Assembly: GCA_028583405.1 (NCBI GenBank)
Contig: JAPTMU010000160.1
Coordinates: 1-64,000 of the forward strand
Reading direction: 5' to 3'
From: Pogonophryne albipinna
Lineage: Eukaryota; Chordata; Actinopteri; Perciformes; Artedidraconidae
Length of the DNA: 64,000 nucleotides
In this document: positions 21,660 through 35,002 of the stretch, one piece after another
How the letters are laid out: every line of letters begins with the position of its first letter
Position numbering within the stretch: the stretch's first letter is position 1
Notes under the pieces: model-generated
Database searches by the model: none
Told to the model about the DNA's origin: nothing
Seen by the model: the letters and a program-made list of their open reading frames with translations, nothing else
Position numbers and translations under genes: made by a program

Positions 21660-21992
21660 GGCAGGCAGAGGAGCGAGTTAGTTTGTTGGCTTTCAGCAAA
21701 CCTCCTGCTCAGACTCGGAGTGAGTCTCTGCTAGTCTGTCAGTCACCGTTAGCTCTGTCTCAGTCACTCGGTCCTTCTTCTCCTCCCCCCCTCTGCTATT
21801 CTTTCCCCCTCGCTCTCTTGCTCTCTCTCACTTTCTCTCTCTTGCTCTCATCTTTGTTTCTCTGTGGTGATCTCGTTTCTTCGCGCCTGTTGCTCCTTCT
21901 TCTGCTGCTACAGCTGCTCTCACCAACTTAGTCTTGAGGGATAGTGCTGGGTGATGGATTGCTGAGCGGCTTGTACATTGCTGTAAAGTGAG
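21660..21992 (+). other. ncald: Candidate non-coding first exon of ncald
   Basis: Pyrimidine-rich, low-CpG-depleted sequence downstream of the CRE ends in AGTGAG followed by GTAAGC (donor at 21993), a near-consensus 5' splice site. ncald coding begins in an exon with an upstream in-frame stop and a strong acceptor at 41827, so at least one 5' UTR exon must lie upstream; this is the best candidate seen. The 134-codon open frame through it is low-complexity Ser/Leu and is not taken as coding. The start point is a guess. Confidence 0.45.
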
Positions 21993-23626
21993 GTAAGCTT
22001 CCTGTGTTTGCTCTTTGTGTGTGTTGTGTGCTTTAACAGCTAGTGGTTGCTTCCAGAGGGGGTGTTCAGTAAGTCAAGCTGCATAAAGAAGAGCTTTCAC
22101 TTCATAAGTTTGAGTCACATTCTTTTGCAGAAGGGAAGTTGTATTTTAGCTACGTTTCCCAGACAAAGAGGGAAGGACGGTCAGTTTGGGAACTCTTTTT
22201 GTCCCCCTTTAATCATTTATCGAAACTTAAGAGTCAAAGATAGGAAACTAATGTGATGTTTAAGGTTCCAAAGGGAGATCCATTATTATGATAAGCTTTG
22301 AGGCTAGTAGCTTTCTTTCCCAGCCGATCTGTTTTCTGTATGTATGATAGCAAAGATGGAGAAAGAAGAAGAGTGTGATCACACGGGAGCTGAGTGTGTT
22401 ATGTGTTGTGTAGTTGGAAGTGATGGGCAGCTCCACATGGCTTTTCCTCTTGGAGCGTTGCTAATGTTAGAGGCAGTAGTGTGGGCTGCTGCTGGCTCTG
22501 TCTGCCAGAGAGTCAGAGGCAGGGGGGGGCAGAGCAGCTGCCACCTGCCCCCCTCAGAGAGGATGGGAAAGCCTCAGAGGTATGTGCAGAAAAAATATAA
22601 CTCTTAGGTTATCTGGCTTGTTATATTTTTTTTTTATAGACATTCAGAAATGGGCCTGGATAAGAGCATTTTTTCATTTTCTTTTCAGGAATCTTCTGAA
22701 TAGCTTGAGAACCCCCCTCCCTAATGGCTCACACACACACACTCACATGCACACACACCTCCCTGCGTGCCTCAAACAATGGCATGCCAGCCCACATTTC
22801 GCCTAAATAGGATGGAAAGGAAGGGAAATGTGCATAACAAGTGGTTGGGATCTGCCTATAGTTCTCCACACTTCTCTCTCTGAGACCTTATCTCTTCCTC
22901 TCATTCCAGCCACAGCAGTGACTCCTTAATGAAGTGGAGACAAGCCAAGAGCATGTAACAGGTCTTTGTCACTGCCTGAAGTATCCTAGGCCCGGATATC
23001 TACTGACTCCGTTCACTTAAATGCTTAGATGAGGACACGGATTTGCAGTTGCTGTTCTAATAATGGATTGACGGTTTGGATCAGAGGTTTTTCTGACATA
23101 ATACCTTTCATGCCCTATTTGAATATAATTATTTTTATTTTAACAGTGCATTAGGTTAGCTAAATGCAGTTACATAATGGACTTTAATTAATTGTTCAGT
23201 AGAGATGATCCTTCACTTATCTCCTAAATGGTGAATACTCCTTTGTGACCTCTATGTTAATGTTCCATTTGGATCTTTTTTCTTTACTGAGAATCAAAGA
23301 AGCAGATTCACGTTACTTTTAGTAACATGAATTTTGACTCGCATTAGTCATCCTTCAGTGTTTTCTGTCTGTGTAAAGCAGTTGCATGTGTCGTGTATGC
23401 CTGAGGGTTCAGCATTCAGAAGTGTCTTCCTGTTGTGAAATGAGCTGCATAAATACCACATGAAGCCATTTTGAGTTCAGAGAAAGAAAACGTCTGTCTA
23501 ACAGAATAATACTTTTGTGTTTGTGCATAAGCAAATTGTTATCAAGTGATTGTGTGATTGTGTGGTTTACAAGCTGGATGTGTTGGCAGCATTCACCCTG
23601 AAAAAATAGAGCCACTGCTTCACACT

Positions 23627-23629
<3 letters not shown>
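21993..23629 (+). other. Putative ncald intron, no other feature seen
   Basis: If the exon ending at 21992 is correct, this begins the 5' UTR intron that runs to 41827. No repeats or genes were recognised in this part. Confidence 0.4.

Positions 23630-23687
<58 letters not shown>
23630..23687. repeat. (CA)n microsatellite
   Basis: Uninterrupted CA for about 58 bp; separated by 61 bp from a longer GT array. Confidence 0.95.
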
Positions 23688-23690
<3 letters not shown>

Positions 23691-23744
23691 CATGCAGCCA
23701 GTAGCTTTGTCTGACATCCTGCAGCAGTATATAATTCTCTCGAC

Positions 23745-23945
<201 letters not shown>

Positions 23946-24027
23946 GTAGGGCTGCACGATATTGAAAAAAACTGACATTGCAATTTTTTTCCCCCTGCGA
24001 TATATATTGCGTTTTTTTTAACTATAT

Positions 24028-24867
24028 TTAACCGGATGAAGGATTCGAAAATTCTTTTTTACTTATAGTGAAAACTACCCTTGGATTATGGGTTAGTAGA
24101 CTAAAGGCTTTAGGAATCCAAAGTACAACATATAATAAGTACCCTGTATCAAGATTGATGCAAAACAAGTGACATTTGACCTTTTTAGAGAGATTTAGCA
24201 CAAAAAAAACACTTCTGGGGTCATTTGGGTGGATTTTCCATATCTCTGGCCCCCCTTGGTCGATTTTGAGGAATGAAATCTCTTTATAACCGCTAGAGCC
24301 AATGGAATCGAGGGGAAGTTCTACACACACCAACACATGAACAAATAAGGAGTGAGAGTGACGCGTAGCCAAAACCGGAAGCTGCATACACTCTGGTGGC
24401 TACCATTAGCAGCTAACTTTTGTGCTCCGATTTTTACATAAAAATGGAATTATGGATTATAAACAATTGCTTCAAAGCCGTGTTGTGATGTCTGTGTTTG
24501 CTTCCCCTGTCGCGAGATCGGATCGCTTAGTGATGATACTATACTTAAATAATCTGTGGAGTCTCAGCTTTAATCGGATATATTGTATGTGCAGTTTCGA
24601 TAAGTAATAAGGGTATCTTTATTTTGAATTCTGTGCTAAAGTGCCTTAGCATTTTTTCGCTTAGTGCCAATTCAGAGGCTTGATATTACCCTTGTGTTTT
24701 GTTTTGGTAAAAATGGTTCATATCTTCAGTTAGCTGAGATTCTTCCCGTTAATCTGGTGCTACACATTAATAGTTTCATAAATGTTAAGAAGCCCTGAGA
24801 CACAGTCTCGAAAAAAAACTGTGGGGGGGGGGGTCCACTGGGGGGACCGCCGTGCTTAAGAGGTTAT
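24028..24867 (-). repeat. TTAA-ended interspersed repeat, copy 2
   Basis: Begins after TTAA (24028-24031) with CCGGATGAAGG and ends CTTAAGAGG before TTAT (24864-24867). This is consistent with a TTAA target site, one copy mutated. Positions about 24050-24400 match, in reverse complement, the repeats at 6366-7912 and 38655-38942. It contains the intact gtacttattat site that is split by a hAT in copy 1. No coding sequence. Confidence 0.7.
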
Positions 24868-24915
24868 CGCACGTCCTAAAAAAAAAAAAGAATAAAACCG
24901 CACGTCCCTGCGGTG

Positions 24916-26358
24916 TAGGGTTGGGTATCGTTTCAATTTCCACGATTCTGATTCCGATTCCGATTCTACTTTTCGATTCCGGTTCTTAACGGTTCTCAAT
25001 TCCGATTCTTTGAGGGGCAGGGTAAAAAAAATGATACATGCTTCTTCCACCAAAAACATTACATTTATTCGAGAAACTTTTACACAGGTTAGTTTACAGT
25101 AATATTCACATGAATCAGTCTGTTTATATTCACTGCTATGTAACTGTAACCTGAGAACCACTGAAGCTACAACAGTGCAACAGTCCAACTTTTAAAGGAA
25201 ACCCCCCCCCCATTTAAAAACAGTTCTTGTTGAGAAAAACAGGCATATCTGCCTTCTCAGGCATACCGGGAAGAAATGTTTGAACATTTTAAAGTAAAAT
25301 GCTTCAATCTGGTGCACTTTAAGCAGATTTACTAGAGACTAGATCTAGGGGGTACAACTCTAAACACCCATATGTAAAAGATCGGTTTACATTTTAATAA
25401 TCAAATAAGTATGTGAACATAACCAGTAACCTACCATAGCCAATAACAAATACATGTAACATATTTTATTTTTGTTGTTCATTCATATCTTATTTTACTA
25501 TTTTATTTATGCATATTTTTTTATCTCTTCAGTTTAAAACGATATGTCTGGTTTACTGTCCTATAGTATACATTGGAATGATTTCAAACCTGTTTTATCC
25601 CAATCATTATAAAGGAGTGCCTTGGAAATATGTGTTTACATAAATTGTGATCAAACCGTTTGAGACCCACTGAGATAACTTAGACTAAAGTGAACTATCT
25701 AAACACTCAGAGTCCTTTACCTCACTGAGCTGTAGTTATCAGCCTCTCAGTCTGACTGGAGATGACTCTCCCTCCACATCATTGTAGAAACATCTTCTTC
25801 TTCCGTTAGAGCAGCTAGCACCAGATGCTAATAACAACAGCGCCCTCCCTTTCTCCCTCGCTCGCTCCCACGCTCACTCGCACTTTGGCTGTGAGCTGCG
25901 GGTGCCAGATAAGCCAACATCCCCCATTTTCATCACTTACAGCGCCCATCGTACAGGGCAAATGAAAAGTGTAACCGGGATGAAAAGGGTGTTACATTTA
26001 CTTAATTATGAATGTTGTTACATCAAGGCCGAAAATCAGGATGAGCACCAATGGTCAAAACTTTTTTTTTTCCTCCCAGAGCTGCCAGCGCAGCGCCTCC
26101 ACAGATCTGGCGCCCTAGGCGAACATCTATAATGCCAGTGCAACGGGCCGGCCCTGGTCTCAGGTTACGTTGTAGGAAGTGTAGGTACAACGCTACATTT
26201 CCCGCCCCGCCGCAGTCATACAGTAGGCTACGGAGAGCGGCGAGAAACATTTACTCAGGCATCGAAAAGCGGAACCAAAATTCACATGTCTAAATGATGC
26301 CGCTGGAATCGAAATGTTGGAACCGGTTCCGAACCGGTTCCAACATTTCCCAACCCTA
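24916..26358. mobile_element. Inner hAT element (1,443 bp)
   Basis: Ends TAGGGTTGGG and CCCAACCCTA are inverted repeats with an exact 8-bp duplication ctgcggtg (24908-24915 and 26359-26366). Subterminal gattccgattc repeats on the left and ggaaccggttccgaaccggt on the right are typical of this group. No intact transposase was recognised. Confidence 0.92.
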
Positions 26359-26675
26359 CTGCGGTGTGAATATCGCGCATGCGCATATCGCGGTTATCGC
26401 CATGACACGATATATCGTTCAGCCCTAGTGTGAAGTTAAATGTTTCTAGCTACATTTTTACAGACGAAAAACGTACAGTAAGTGGTCAAAGATATTACGA
26501 CCTACATTAATAAACATTTCAATGGAATTACTGTATGTGTGATGTCATCCATACAAGATGTCAAATGGTTAGCCTGATCCGCACGTTAGTGTTGGAGTGA
26601 AGCAATGATCTATTGCAATCTGTAGACTGAAGTGTAACATTTGATTTAATACGTCAAACCCAGTCTTTCATGTTA

Positions 26676-26679
<4 letters not shown>

Positions 26680-26706
<27 letters not shown>
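26680..26706. repeat. (CA)n microsatellite
   Basis: Short CA run just upstream of the hAT at 26742. Confidence 0.9.
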
Positions 26707-27427
26707 TTATACTACAACAGAGGTTATGCGATGCCTGAGTGCATGGGCGTCGCAGCCATTATATGAGGGTGGGACAAGTCCCCCCCACTTTTTCAAATGA
26801 TTAGTTTAGACCCCCCCACTTTTACCATGTGGAAAGTCCGTGAATCGGTCTATCCACTCGCCGCACTCTGTAGAGCGCTGTGTCAGTGCTTCACTATCAA
26901 CTCCATTCCATAATAAGTAATCGGGCAGTTCGATGTGTGTAGAGGTGTGCGTGGTTAATACGTAGCAGCCTGCAGTCACTCTTAAGCTGTTCTGATGAAG
27001 GTAAACACAGCGAAGGCGGTGCGTAAAAAGGCACAGCTCTTTACCCGCTGGTGCCGCACTTCTCAGAGGCGGAGTTACACGTCCCGCTGCCTCCTGATGC
27101 TGCCTGCAGCCATTTCATGAAGTGAAGGAGGTTTTCCTTCTATAAAACAGCTGCGGGCAGCAGATACCGTGAGAGTCCCGGACATGAATTCATAGATCAA
27201 GGCAGACTGGTTTACTCTGCTGTTTTGCCAATCCGGTGCTTAAACAAATAGCTCTACACCCCTGGCCGACATGTCCTTAAAATGAAGTCAGAGTTTGAAA
27301 TATATCTCAAATAATGTATGCACTGCCATTTCCCCACATCAACATAACAGTCTGCAATGAAACGGTTGTCTCCTGTGCGCTCCTCTTCGTACTTGGCGCA
27401 CCGGTAACTTTCTCGTGCGCACGAGAG

Positions 27428-27490
27428 GCTGAGACCAGGCTGAGCCACAGCTGAGACCAGGCTGAGCCACAGCTGAGACCAGGCTGAGGA
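27428..27490. repeat. 22-bp tandem repeat, ~3 copies
   Basis: Unit gctgagaccaggctgagccaca is repeated from 27428 with essentially no divergence, inside the hAT element. Confidence 0.85.
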
Positions 27491-27972
27491 ACATCACAAA
27501 AGCCATTTTCAACGGCTATCTGGTGAAAGATGAACTAGGCTACTGGATGAAATAATATGACTGGTATAGGTGCGAAAATTAAACACGTTTTGAAAAAAAT
27601 ATTATGATAAAATATTTTTATATATTTATAATTCTGCAAATATTACGATAAACTCACAGCTATTTCGCGGCCCGGCAGTAACACCTGGGGGTTGGGAACC
27701 CCTGCTTTAAGGTACTCTCTCTCAAAATGGTAATTTGCATTATGTTTTAATTATACTTCTTATCATTCAGAAGTTTTTTGTGTGTGATTATTTTTTACTG
27801 AGTGCTTATAGGCCATTTCCATCCCAGTATTCAGTTAACTGTTTATTTTCTGTGCACATTACATAGATAGCTAATATTCTACTGCTTGGGACTTTGAGTC
27901 TTCAAAATGTCCAATGTCACAGACTGGGACTTACTTTAGAGTCAGTTGTATTTACATTCAGTATGACTTGTT

Positions 27973-28030
27973 ATGATTCAATGTTGATGAAAGGGAAATG
28001 ACAGTTTCCCTTTCATCAACATTGAATCAT
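27973..28030. repeat. Perfect 26-bp hairpin, 6-nt loop
   Basis: Left arm 27973-27998 starts ATGATTCAATGTTGATGAAA and the right arm 28005-28030 is its exact reverse complement; the loop is tgacag. Situated inside the hAT at 26742-28587. Confidence 0.9.
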
Positions 28031-28595
28031 CATCTCATCCCAGAGTTTTAAGGAAATCAGTGGGGATATTGAAAAGGAAACATTTCAGTCAAGGGGCATC
28101 ATATGACCAATATAGACAGAAGAGCAACATTTATTTGAACATTTAAGTCAATGATACCATTCCTAGGTGAACTTAACATCTGTATGGAGTCAGATCAGTC
28201 TCAATATTAATAAATGCTCACAGAAGGATTCACAAATGTATTTTGCGATTTATATATAAATGACTCTCCACAACAATATCTCTCAATGCACTCACAAATA
28301 TTTATTGTTGTATATAAATGTACAAAAAATGGGCATTTAAACTGCTTTTTATTAATTCAAAGACGGCTCTGAATTAATAATCAAATATGTTTCCTTTCTT
28401 TACTACTGGATGAAATTAAAAAATGTACCCATCATTTTCCTCATGCTAGTATAGCCACATAAAAGTATCAAACCACCTGTTAGAATGCACCAGAATACAG
28501 GAAATCTATTTTATTTTGTGGGGGAGGACCCCCACACCCCCCTTTAAAAATGTCCCCCCCACATTCAGGATGCTTCCTACGCCCATGCCTGAGTG

Positions 28596-31240
28596 GTATG
28601 AGATGGTTACCATGGTATGTGCTTATCTTGTTTACTGGCTTGATTCACACATCACACACCAGGCACAGGTGGGGCTTTTCCAGATTGTGTCTCTCTGGGA
28701 ATATTTTATCCCTAGGTCAGATTCTCTTTATGAAGGTGGCATAACTGCTCTACCTATATTGTTCACATTTTTCAAGCACAACTATATTTATTTCACACAT
28801 CTGTATTACATAGGGCCAAGATTGAAACTCTAAAACAGCAGGGAGGAGCTTATCAATGTTAAATAAGTAATAGTTAGCTTTTTGGATTTGCAGTTTTCTT
28901 TACAGCCAACATAACAATTCCTGTCACTTATTTGAAGCTTTACACTAACCAAAGTGTCCATAATAGAGTGGTGCAGGGATGACATATTTATATGCCAAGC
29001 CGATAGTTAGCATCACTGGTTCTCTCAACCAAAAGCCAAAGGGATTCTGCCATTCCATTGGATTACAGAAGATAGAGACACTCTAGGAAGCAAACCATTA
29101 TGATACTTGCAGTTTAGTTCATCAGGAAAATCTCCATTTATTAACCACTTTTATGATTTTCCAACATAAACACAATTGCCAAGGAAAGTTAGCGTTATTC
29201 TTTAAACAAACTACAGCACAGTCTCATGACTTCAAGGCATCACCGCTAAGCTAAAAGTCAACTAGCTTATTTTTGAAGACACAATGAAAAATGTAAGACT
29301 TAGACAAGTGGGGTCTCTAAAATCTTAAAAGCTTTTGTTAACAAAACCCTATTTCGGATATCTCACCATTTTATTTTTTTAAAAAGTCAGTTGGCAAGGC
29401 TGCAGGTGGTTAGCACACATAAGAAAATGCAAAACTATCATTATTTGAAACCAACATTTTGTGCATCCTTGACTCGATGGGAGTGGCCAATCAATGTCCA
29501 GCATAGTGTGTTTGTATGTGAAACAAATTGGAATCAAGTGTTACATTGGTTTTAAGTCCAATAAAATCACATAATGGAAAAAGGTGCCTCGCCTCCCTCC
29601 AAGTTCTATTCTGCCACAGAGCCCACAAATACACAGGGATGTGTGTATCTGTTGAGTTTATGCCTACATACGTTTGAAAAAGAAAACCTGAGGAACTGTT
29701 TAATTGTGAAACAAACAAGCTTAGCAGAAGCGTATGAGCCAGGAACTATAACATCCTGTGTTGTACTTAAGAGAGTCTCATGTTACACTGGGGGAAACTA
29801 ACTTGAAGGCAGTTTATGTAACTGATGATTTATGATGGAGGGAGACAGAAACTAGGGACAAATGGAAAAAAGGGGTAGAGAGATTCTCCGAGATAAGAGA
29901 AGAGACAGACATTTTCATTTTTCTCCATTCACTCTGCAGCCAGCAGAAATGTGTGTGGCAGATCACAATGTAACGAGAGAAACCTTCAAATAAATTAATA
30001 ACAATAATTACGGAGTGAAAATATTGTTTTGTAAAAGTATATGGATACAATTTGAAGTGAAAACAGGTTTAGAGTGAAAAAGGTTTTAAAAAGCTCTTTC
30101 ACATACACACACTCACACACACATATATTTTGAGCTACATTTGGCCTATAAAGATCTTATGGACATGAAATGATTTGATTATCAATAACTTGTGAAAAGA
30201 AAAACGATTTCCAGAGCAGCACTACATAAATAATTTCCCTTGCTCTGTGAAAGCAGCCATCTCTGAGAGGGTGGCAGACAGACCCGTTAGTGGTGCGTTC
30301 GAGGGACAGCTGGTCCTTCTAGCTCGACTCATTTTTCAGAAAGCATCCTTTATAAAAGGGTCATGGGTCATTCAAAATCCAGCCCCATTGAGAAGGAATG
30401 CTTTGAGAGTTTGCCCCCAGTTAAAGGATAACCTTGGCCTATACGCTCCCATGCATTAGTTTAGAGGAACTATGGGAAACAGATGCTCTATTTTTAGCCA
30501 CAGAGAGGAATTCACACACATTGTCATTTCATGCTGGACACAAGAGACAAAAGAAGGAGTTATTTTGCAATGAGCTGTCACTTTCTAGCGTATACTTGTT
30601 GGTGGTACTTTCCACTGCCACAAAGCTCCCTGCTGCCGTCACTGAGAATGATTTGAGTTACTGCTCCCCGCCTTTGAATCAAAAGATTATCAAGATTATT
30701 CATTTACTACGTGACTGAACGCTAACAATTTATGTTCCCTAATTAGACAGAAACCTAATTGAGGTTCATTCAGTTGTGATAATTATGTTATAATTTCCTT
30801 TAATAATAAATAGATAGGCATCACCCCAGTTATAATAATACTGTTCTTGTGTATCTGGCTTTCCTTACTTGGTTACATGGTTAAAAGGAAGCATAATAGT
30901 CAAACAAACTTTCTTAAAGGCTACATTTAGATTGTATTCTGTACTCACTGGGCCTAGGTGTGTTTCATGCTTGTTGAGGCTTAGTCCATAATCACTGTCC
31001 AGATGTGGAACATGAACACTTAATGAAGGAAGGATTTCTGCAGGACATCCTTTATTAGGGATTTCATAATTCACTCCTAACTTAATTTAACTTCAAATCT
31101 AATCTTTTGGGGAAAAAACACCTGAAAATGAATAGTAGAGCAAAAATAGCACTCATTGTCGCTAAGCATCGTTTTTGGGTTAGTGAAGAAATTACATAAG
31201 GGATGATGAAACAGGTTAAAAAAAACAATTCTGCTTTTTT
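28596..31240. other. Putative ncald intron, no gene or repeat recognised
   Basis: About 2.6 kb of ordinary AT-rich sequence with no terminal repeats or open frames of note. Confidence 0.45.
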
Positions 31241-31509
31241 AAAGGTCCCATGTCATGCTTTTCCGGTTATTACCCGTCCCCTTGTGTGTTATGTAGCTTC
31301 TGCATGTGAACGGTCTGCAGAGTCACAAACCCTCAAAGTACACCCTGTAGAGCGTAAAACTCTAACACAGAAAATACCTGTCTGTGCTGCCCCAGAACGC
31401 CTCGTTGGACATTTCTCTTTTTCCATTGTTTTCTTCCTGGTCTAAGTGACGTAACGACGACCAAATGGACCAATTGGTCCAAATGGACCAATCCGTAGAG
31501 CTCCTCAGT

Positions 31510-31603
<94 letters not shown>

Positions 31604-32136
31604 TCAGCCTTATCTTGTGAGTGTGTGGCGAACTGCCTGGCTGTGAGTGTATGTTCAGGCTGAGTTCCGCAATGTCTCGCTGTCTCGCAGACCCCACGCA
31701 GCAACCAGGAAACGACACCAGTAATCCAGCTCACACTGTCCGCTCCTCGAGTCTCAAAGGCGGAGCAGCGAGTCCTGCAACATCCCGCCCACACAGCACC
31801 CAGACCCCACGCAGCATTCCCATCTGTTTGTCATTACTTGTGTCATTTCCTGGTTGCTAACAAACGCCATTGTAACACATAATCACTGATGTTCTGCTGT
31901 AACGGTGGTGGACTCATCAGAACATAGTGGGCGAGCTGACCAATCAGAGCACAGTGGGCTCACAGGGAGGGGGGGGCAGGAGCTCCAACAAGCCGTGTAG
32001 GACAGAGAGTGAATACACATACTATACAGAGATGCTGTATGAGAAACCAATGTGAGTTTGGAACATTGAACAATGTAAATCTATTCTAGTATACCTCAAC
32101 AATGATCAGTAGAAATGGCCATGACATGGGACCTTT
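31241..32136. mobile_element. MITE with AAAGGTCCCATGTCATG ends
   Basis: Left end AAAGGTCCCATGTCATG and right end CATGACATGGGACCTTT are perfect inverted repeats of 17 bp. No clean target duplication was found, so the family is left open. The element contains a CA array (31513-31599) and a small palindrome ttggaccaattggtccaa-like near 31462-31490. Apparent reading frames through the CA array are artefacts. Confidence 0.8.
31513..31599. repeat. (CA)n microsatellite inside a MITE
   Basis: Pure CA for about 87 bp within the transposon at 31241-32136. Confidence 0.95.
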
Positions 32137-33224
32137 CAATAAAGCACAAAAGAAACTCCAGCATGGAACATATTGAATTATTCACGATAAAGCATGTGAA
32201 TTATTTGCCAAAAATGAGGGTGAATGCCTCACTGCTATCCCTGAACTGTCACTTAAAATCACTTGAATACAGTATCGCCTTGGAAATGCCTGTTGAAGCT
32301 GTGCACTTGTTGTCAAAATTGAAGATTCTATCATGAAGAGGGGGTATTGTATTGTATGCACTCATGTTGTTGTGGCAGCTGTTCACAACACAGATGGAGA
32401 TATTGTAAGCCCACACAGACTAGTGCTTGAATATCTTTTGCACATGTGACAAATGCTTTTCTTCACTGTTTATAAAAACGCTGCTACTCTGTGATCAGTT
32501 ATCTACACAGTACTGAGACTTCCTTTGAGGGCTTCACTCATTCTAACTCTGACTGTGTTTATGAGCAGAGAGTTTGACTGATTGCTGTGTTATGAGGATC
32601 CAAGCTAGTTGTTGGCTGTTCTATTCTTAAATCCTCAGTATTTAGCTAGTATTATTCAGAAACCACTCTGCCAATGTCTTCTTCAGTCCACTGGTATCAC
32701 ATGAAACCACACTGTGCTGAGGATTTTTACAAGAAAGCAATAGACACTTCAAGCTGTAAGGACTTGGCTATAGTTATCATTTATTTTTGTATGGAATTAT
32801 TATTTAATCACAGCAGCGAAACAAATGTTATTCTAATCCTAAAACTATTTATATTTGCATGAATCAGCTGCAGATTCGAAATGTCCTCATTGTAATTCTC
32901 TGAAACATTTGAGCTGTTCAACACATCCCACTTCCCTGGGTTCATCCTGACCCCTGACCTCCACTGTGATGTCACTTCCATTCTGTTTGTTATTTTCCGT
33001 GATGTTATATCCTGTTTCTATATTTTCATCTACCACAGGAAGCAGAGCATGCTTTGTTGCAACCCCAGGGGCATTCTTCAATCCGAACCATCTCCAGGCT
33101 CAAGCATGTCAAACATAGATCCTTTTTCTTATACTGTTGGACATGATAGACCTTTCTCTTATTCTGAAACAGCCTTACATTCCCCAGCTGCTCTTATGGT
33201 TGCTCCACAAACATCTTTTATCAG
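32137..33224. other. Putative ncald intron, nothing recognised
   Basis: No supported feature; short open frames lack motifs. Confidence 0.45.
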
Positions 33225-33290
33225 TTAAAGCGTCTTTGGGTTCAAGAAAAGCGCTATAGAAATAAAATATATTATTATTATTATTATTAC
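33225..33290 (+). mobile_element. SINE/LINE 3'-tail fragment with ATT repeat
   Basis: The sequence gcgtctttgggttcaagaaa, agcgctatagaaataaaat and then (tta)n is the familiar tail of fish L2-mobilised retroposons. Only the tail is present. Confidence 0.6.
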
Positions 33291-33585
33291 AGTGCAGCTA
33301 AGGCACATTTTACAGCCATCCCACTTCATCATTCACAATGCTAATGGCAATGGATATCCAGCAGGTGTGATTGAGTGGGAGGCAGTTTGTTTTTATGATC
33401 AGTTTTATAGAAAACTTACTTTGAACAAAGGCTAAGCATTACCAAAACCAGCAGCAGTTGGTGTATGAAAGGTTTGAATTGATGGAAAAGTTTTGCCTGG
33501 ACATTGATATTTACTTCAGATGTATTCCATACCCAGAGAGCAGCCGATATAAATCAGTTCAAATAATTGAACTGAGACCATGTAA

Positions 33586-33880
33586 GAATAGAATAGAATA
33601 TTGGGAGGGATGAAACCCTCTGGAATGGTCACACATGCAGAGCACACAGAGACATTTGGCCTCTGCATTTAACCCATCCTAGTACCAGGAATCTAGTACT
33701 AGGAGCAGTGGGGGAAGGGGGTTGTCCGGTGCCTTGCTCAAGGGCACCGCGGCAGGGCCCAGGAGGTGAACTGAGACCTCTCCAAGTAGCAGTCCACACT
33801 CCATATTTAGGTCTGTTCAGGGACTTGAACCGGCGACCCTACAGCTCACAGTCCAAGCCCCTACTTACTGAGCCACTGCA
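33586..33880 (-). mobile_element. tRNA-derived SINE
   Basis: On the minus strand the head reads GTGGCTCAGTAAGTAG (A-box-like) and, 30 bp on, GGTTCAAGTCC (B box), as in Pol III tRNA promoters. A body follows containing TGCCCTTGAGCAAGGCACC, a common fish SINE core, and a tail of tattctattctattc. It is not a functional tRNA gene because no cloverleaf closes around the boxes. Confidence 0.8.
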
Positions 33881-33889
33881 GGAGTGGAT

Positions 33890-34766
33890 TGACTGTTTGC
33901 TGAAACCTTTCACCAAACACCAATATTCATTTACACATTGTGACTGTATACACAGCATGTTTGTTTCTCCATATGACTTCTGACTATTCTTTTTATTTCT
34001 GCATTGGCTGTACTGTCACTTGGCAGACATACATCTGTCCTGATTTATTGGAATTGGGGATGTTTTAAAATTAGCATACCCAGCCAAATGTGTTATATGA
34101 TATAGCATTCCCTCCACCACACACATAGGTTAGTCATCAGTCTTAAAGCATTTTCTCTGGTAAATGAAAACAAAATCATTCTCACTTAAACTAAAAAGCT
34201 CTACAATTCAGTATTTTACACTAATATTCTTTTATTTCCATATCTTACACAGAAATAATCTAATAGGATGTTGACTTTTGCCTAGCACTTGCAGAATTGC
34301 AGTGGGTATTTTGCATTTACTATTGCAGGAGATCAATATTGTAGCCAAAAGTGCTTTATACTAAAGCTGTCGAAGCTAGCAGAGCACAACCACTATAATA
34401 ACTCAAATACCGGAGAGACAGACCCCTGTTCTGTTTCCACCTGTTGCATCCTATAAGTCAGTCATAAAAACCTAATGATTTGTTGTATTTCATGGCGACC
34501 AGTTCCAATGATCCAGCGCCAGGCAAACAGAGATCTCTCACCAGGACACACTGACCAAACAAATAAGCCCCATCCTCAGAGTACTAGGCCTTTATGGACA
34601 AAGAGGACGTGAAGATGAGATCCTTACAGTCATGCAACCTAATCTGATTCTCATAACAGTCCATCAAATGTCACTGAGAAGTAGCTTATTCTGCTATTGT
34701 CTGCTCATATATCTAATGCAAGCCTCATACAGTCAAGTTGTTGTATAATCTGTATTTAATACCTCT
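33890..34766. other. Putative ncald intron, nothing recognised
   Basis: No genes, repeats or regulatory motifs that I can support. Confidence 0.45.
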
Positions 34767-34966
34767 TACAAGGATTATAACACATAGTTGTACAGCCACT
34801 GTGACGGATCTCTGCACTGTGGTTGCAAATATGAAATTACATAACCCTTAAGTTGATTATGAAGTGATTTGTGGAAGTGTGTCATCTTCTGCTTCTCATT
34901 GGTTAACTCTTTTTCTCCTGAATCAATAGGCCCAATATGTGTTTGCCTCCTCCTCCTATCAGGTCT

Positions 34967-34980
34967 GTTACCATGGCAAC
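34967..34980 (+). promoter_or_regulatory. Perfect RFX X-box palindrome
   Basis: GTTACCATGGCAAC has GTTACC and GGCAAC half sites with a 2-nt spacer, a textbook RFX-binding inverted repeat. An inverted CCAAT box (attggtt, about 34899-34905) lies 60 bp upstream, and TATA-like TTTAAAAGTATAAG begins 23 bp downstream (35003). The cluster suggests an alternative ncald promoter. Confidence 0.55.
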
Positions 34981-35002
34981 CTAATGAAGGCTGAGGAGGC
35001 CA

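Larger units (their letters stand above)
23947..26427. mobile_element. Outer hAT MITE with two nested insertions
   Basis: Ends TAGGGCTGCACGATAT and ATATCGTTCAGCCCTA are inverted repeats, flanked by exact gtgtgaag (23939-23946 and 26428-26435). After removing a TTAA-bounded repeat (24032-24863) and an inner hAT with its duplication (24916-26358), only about 200 bp of the host MITE remains. It is AT-rich and full of cgatat/tatcgc motifs. Confidence 0.92.
26742..28587. mobile_element. hAT-type element (1,846 bp)
   Basis: CATGGGCGT on the left and ACGCCCATG on the right are inverted ends, flanked by exact cctgagtg (26734-26741 and 28588-28595). Subterminal G/C runs such as gtccccccc and ggggaggac occur at both ends. 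It contains a 22-bp tandem repeat (27428-27490), a phrase ggttgggaacccctg (27688-27702) that looks like the end of a further, unpaired hAT fragment, and a perfect hairpin (27973-28030). No clear transposase domain. Confidence 0.88.

Noticed and set aside
21527..21931. 134-codon frame overlapping the candidate first exon
   Set aside because: Low-complexity Ser/Leu from a CT-rich UTR-like sequence; no family resemblance and no link in frame to ncald.
33586..33880. tRNA gene on the minus strand
   Set aside because: tRNA-like head of a SINE with body and tail; not a functional tRNA.
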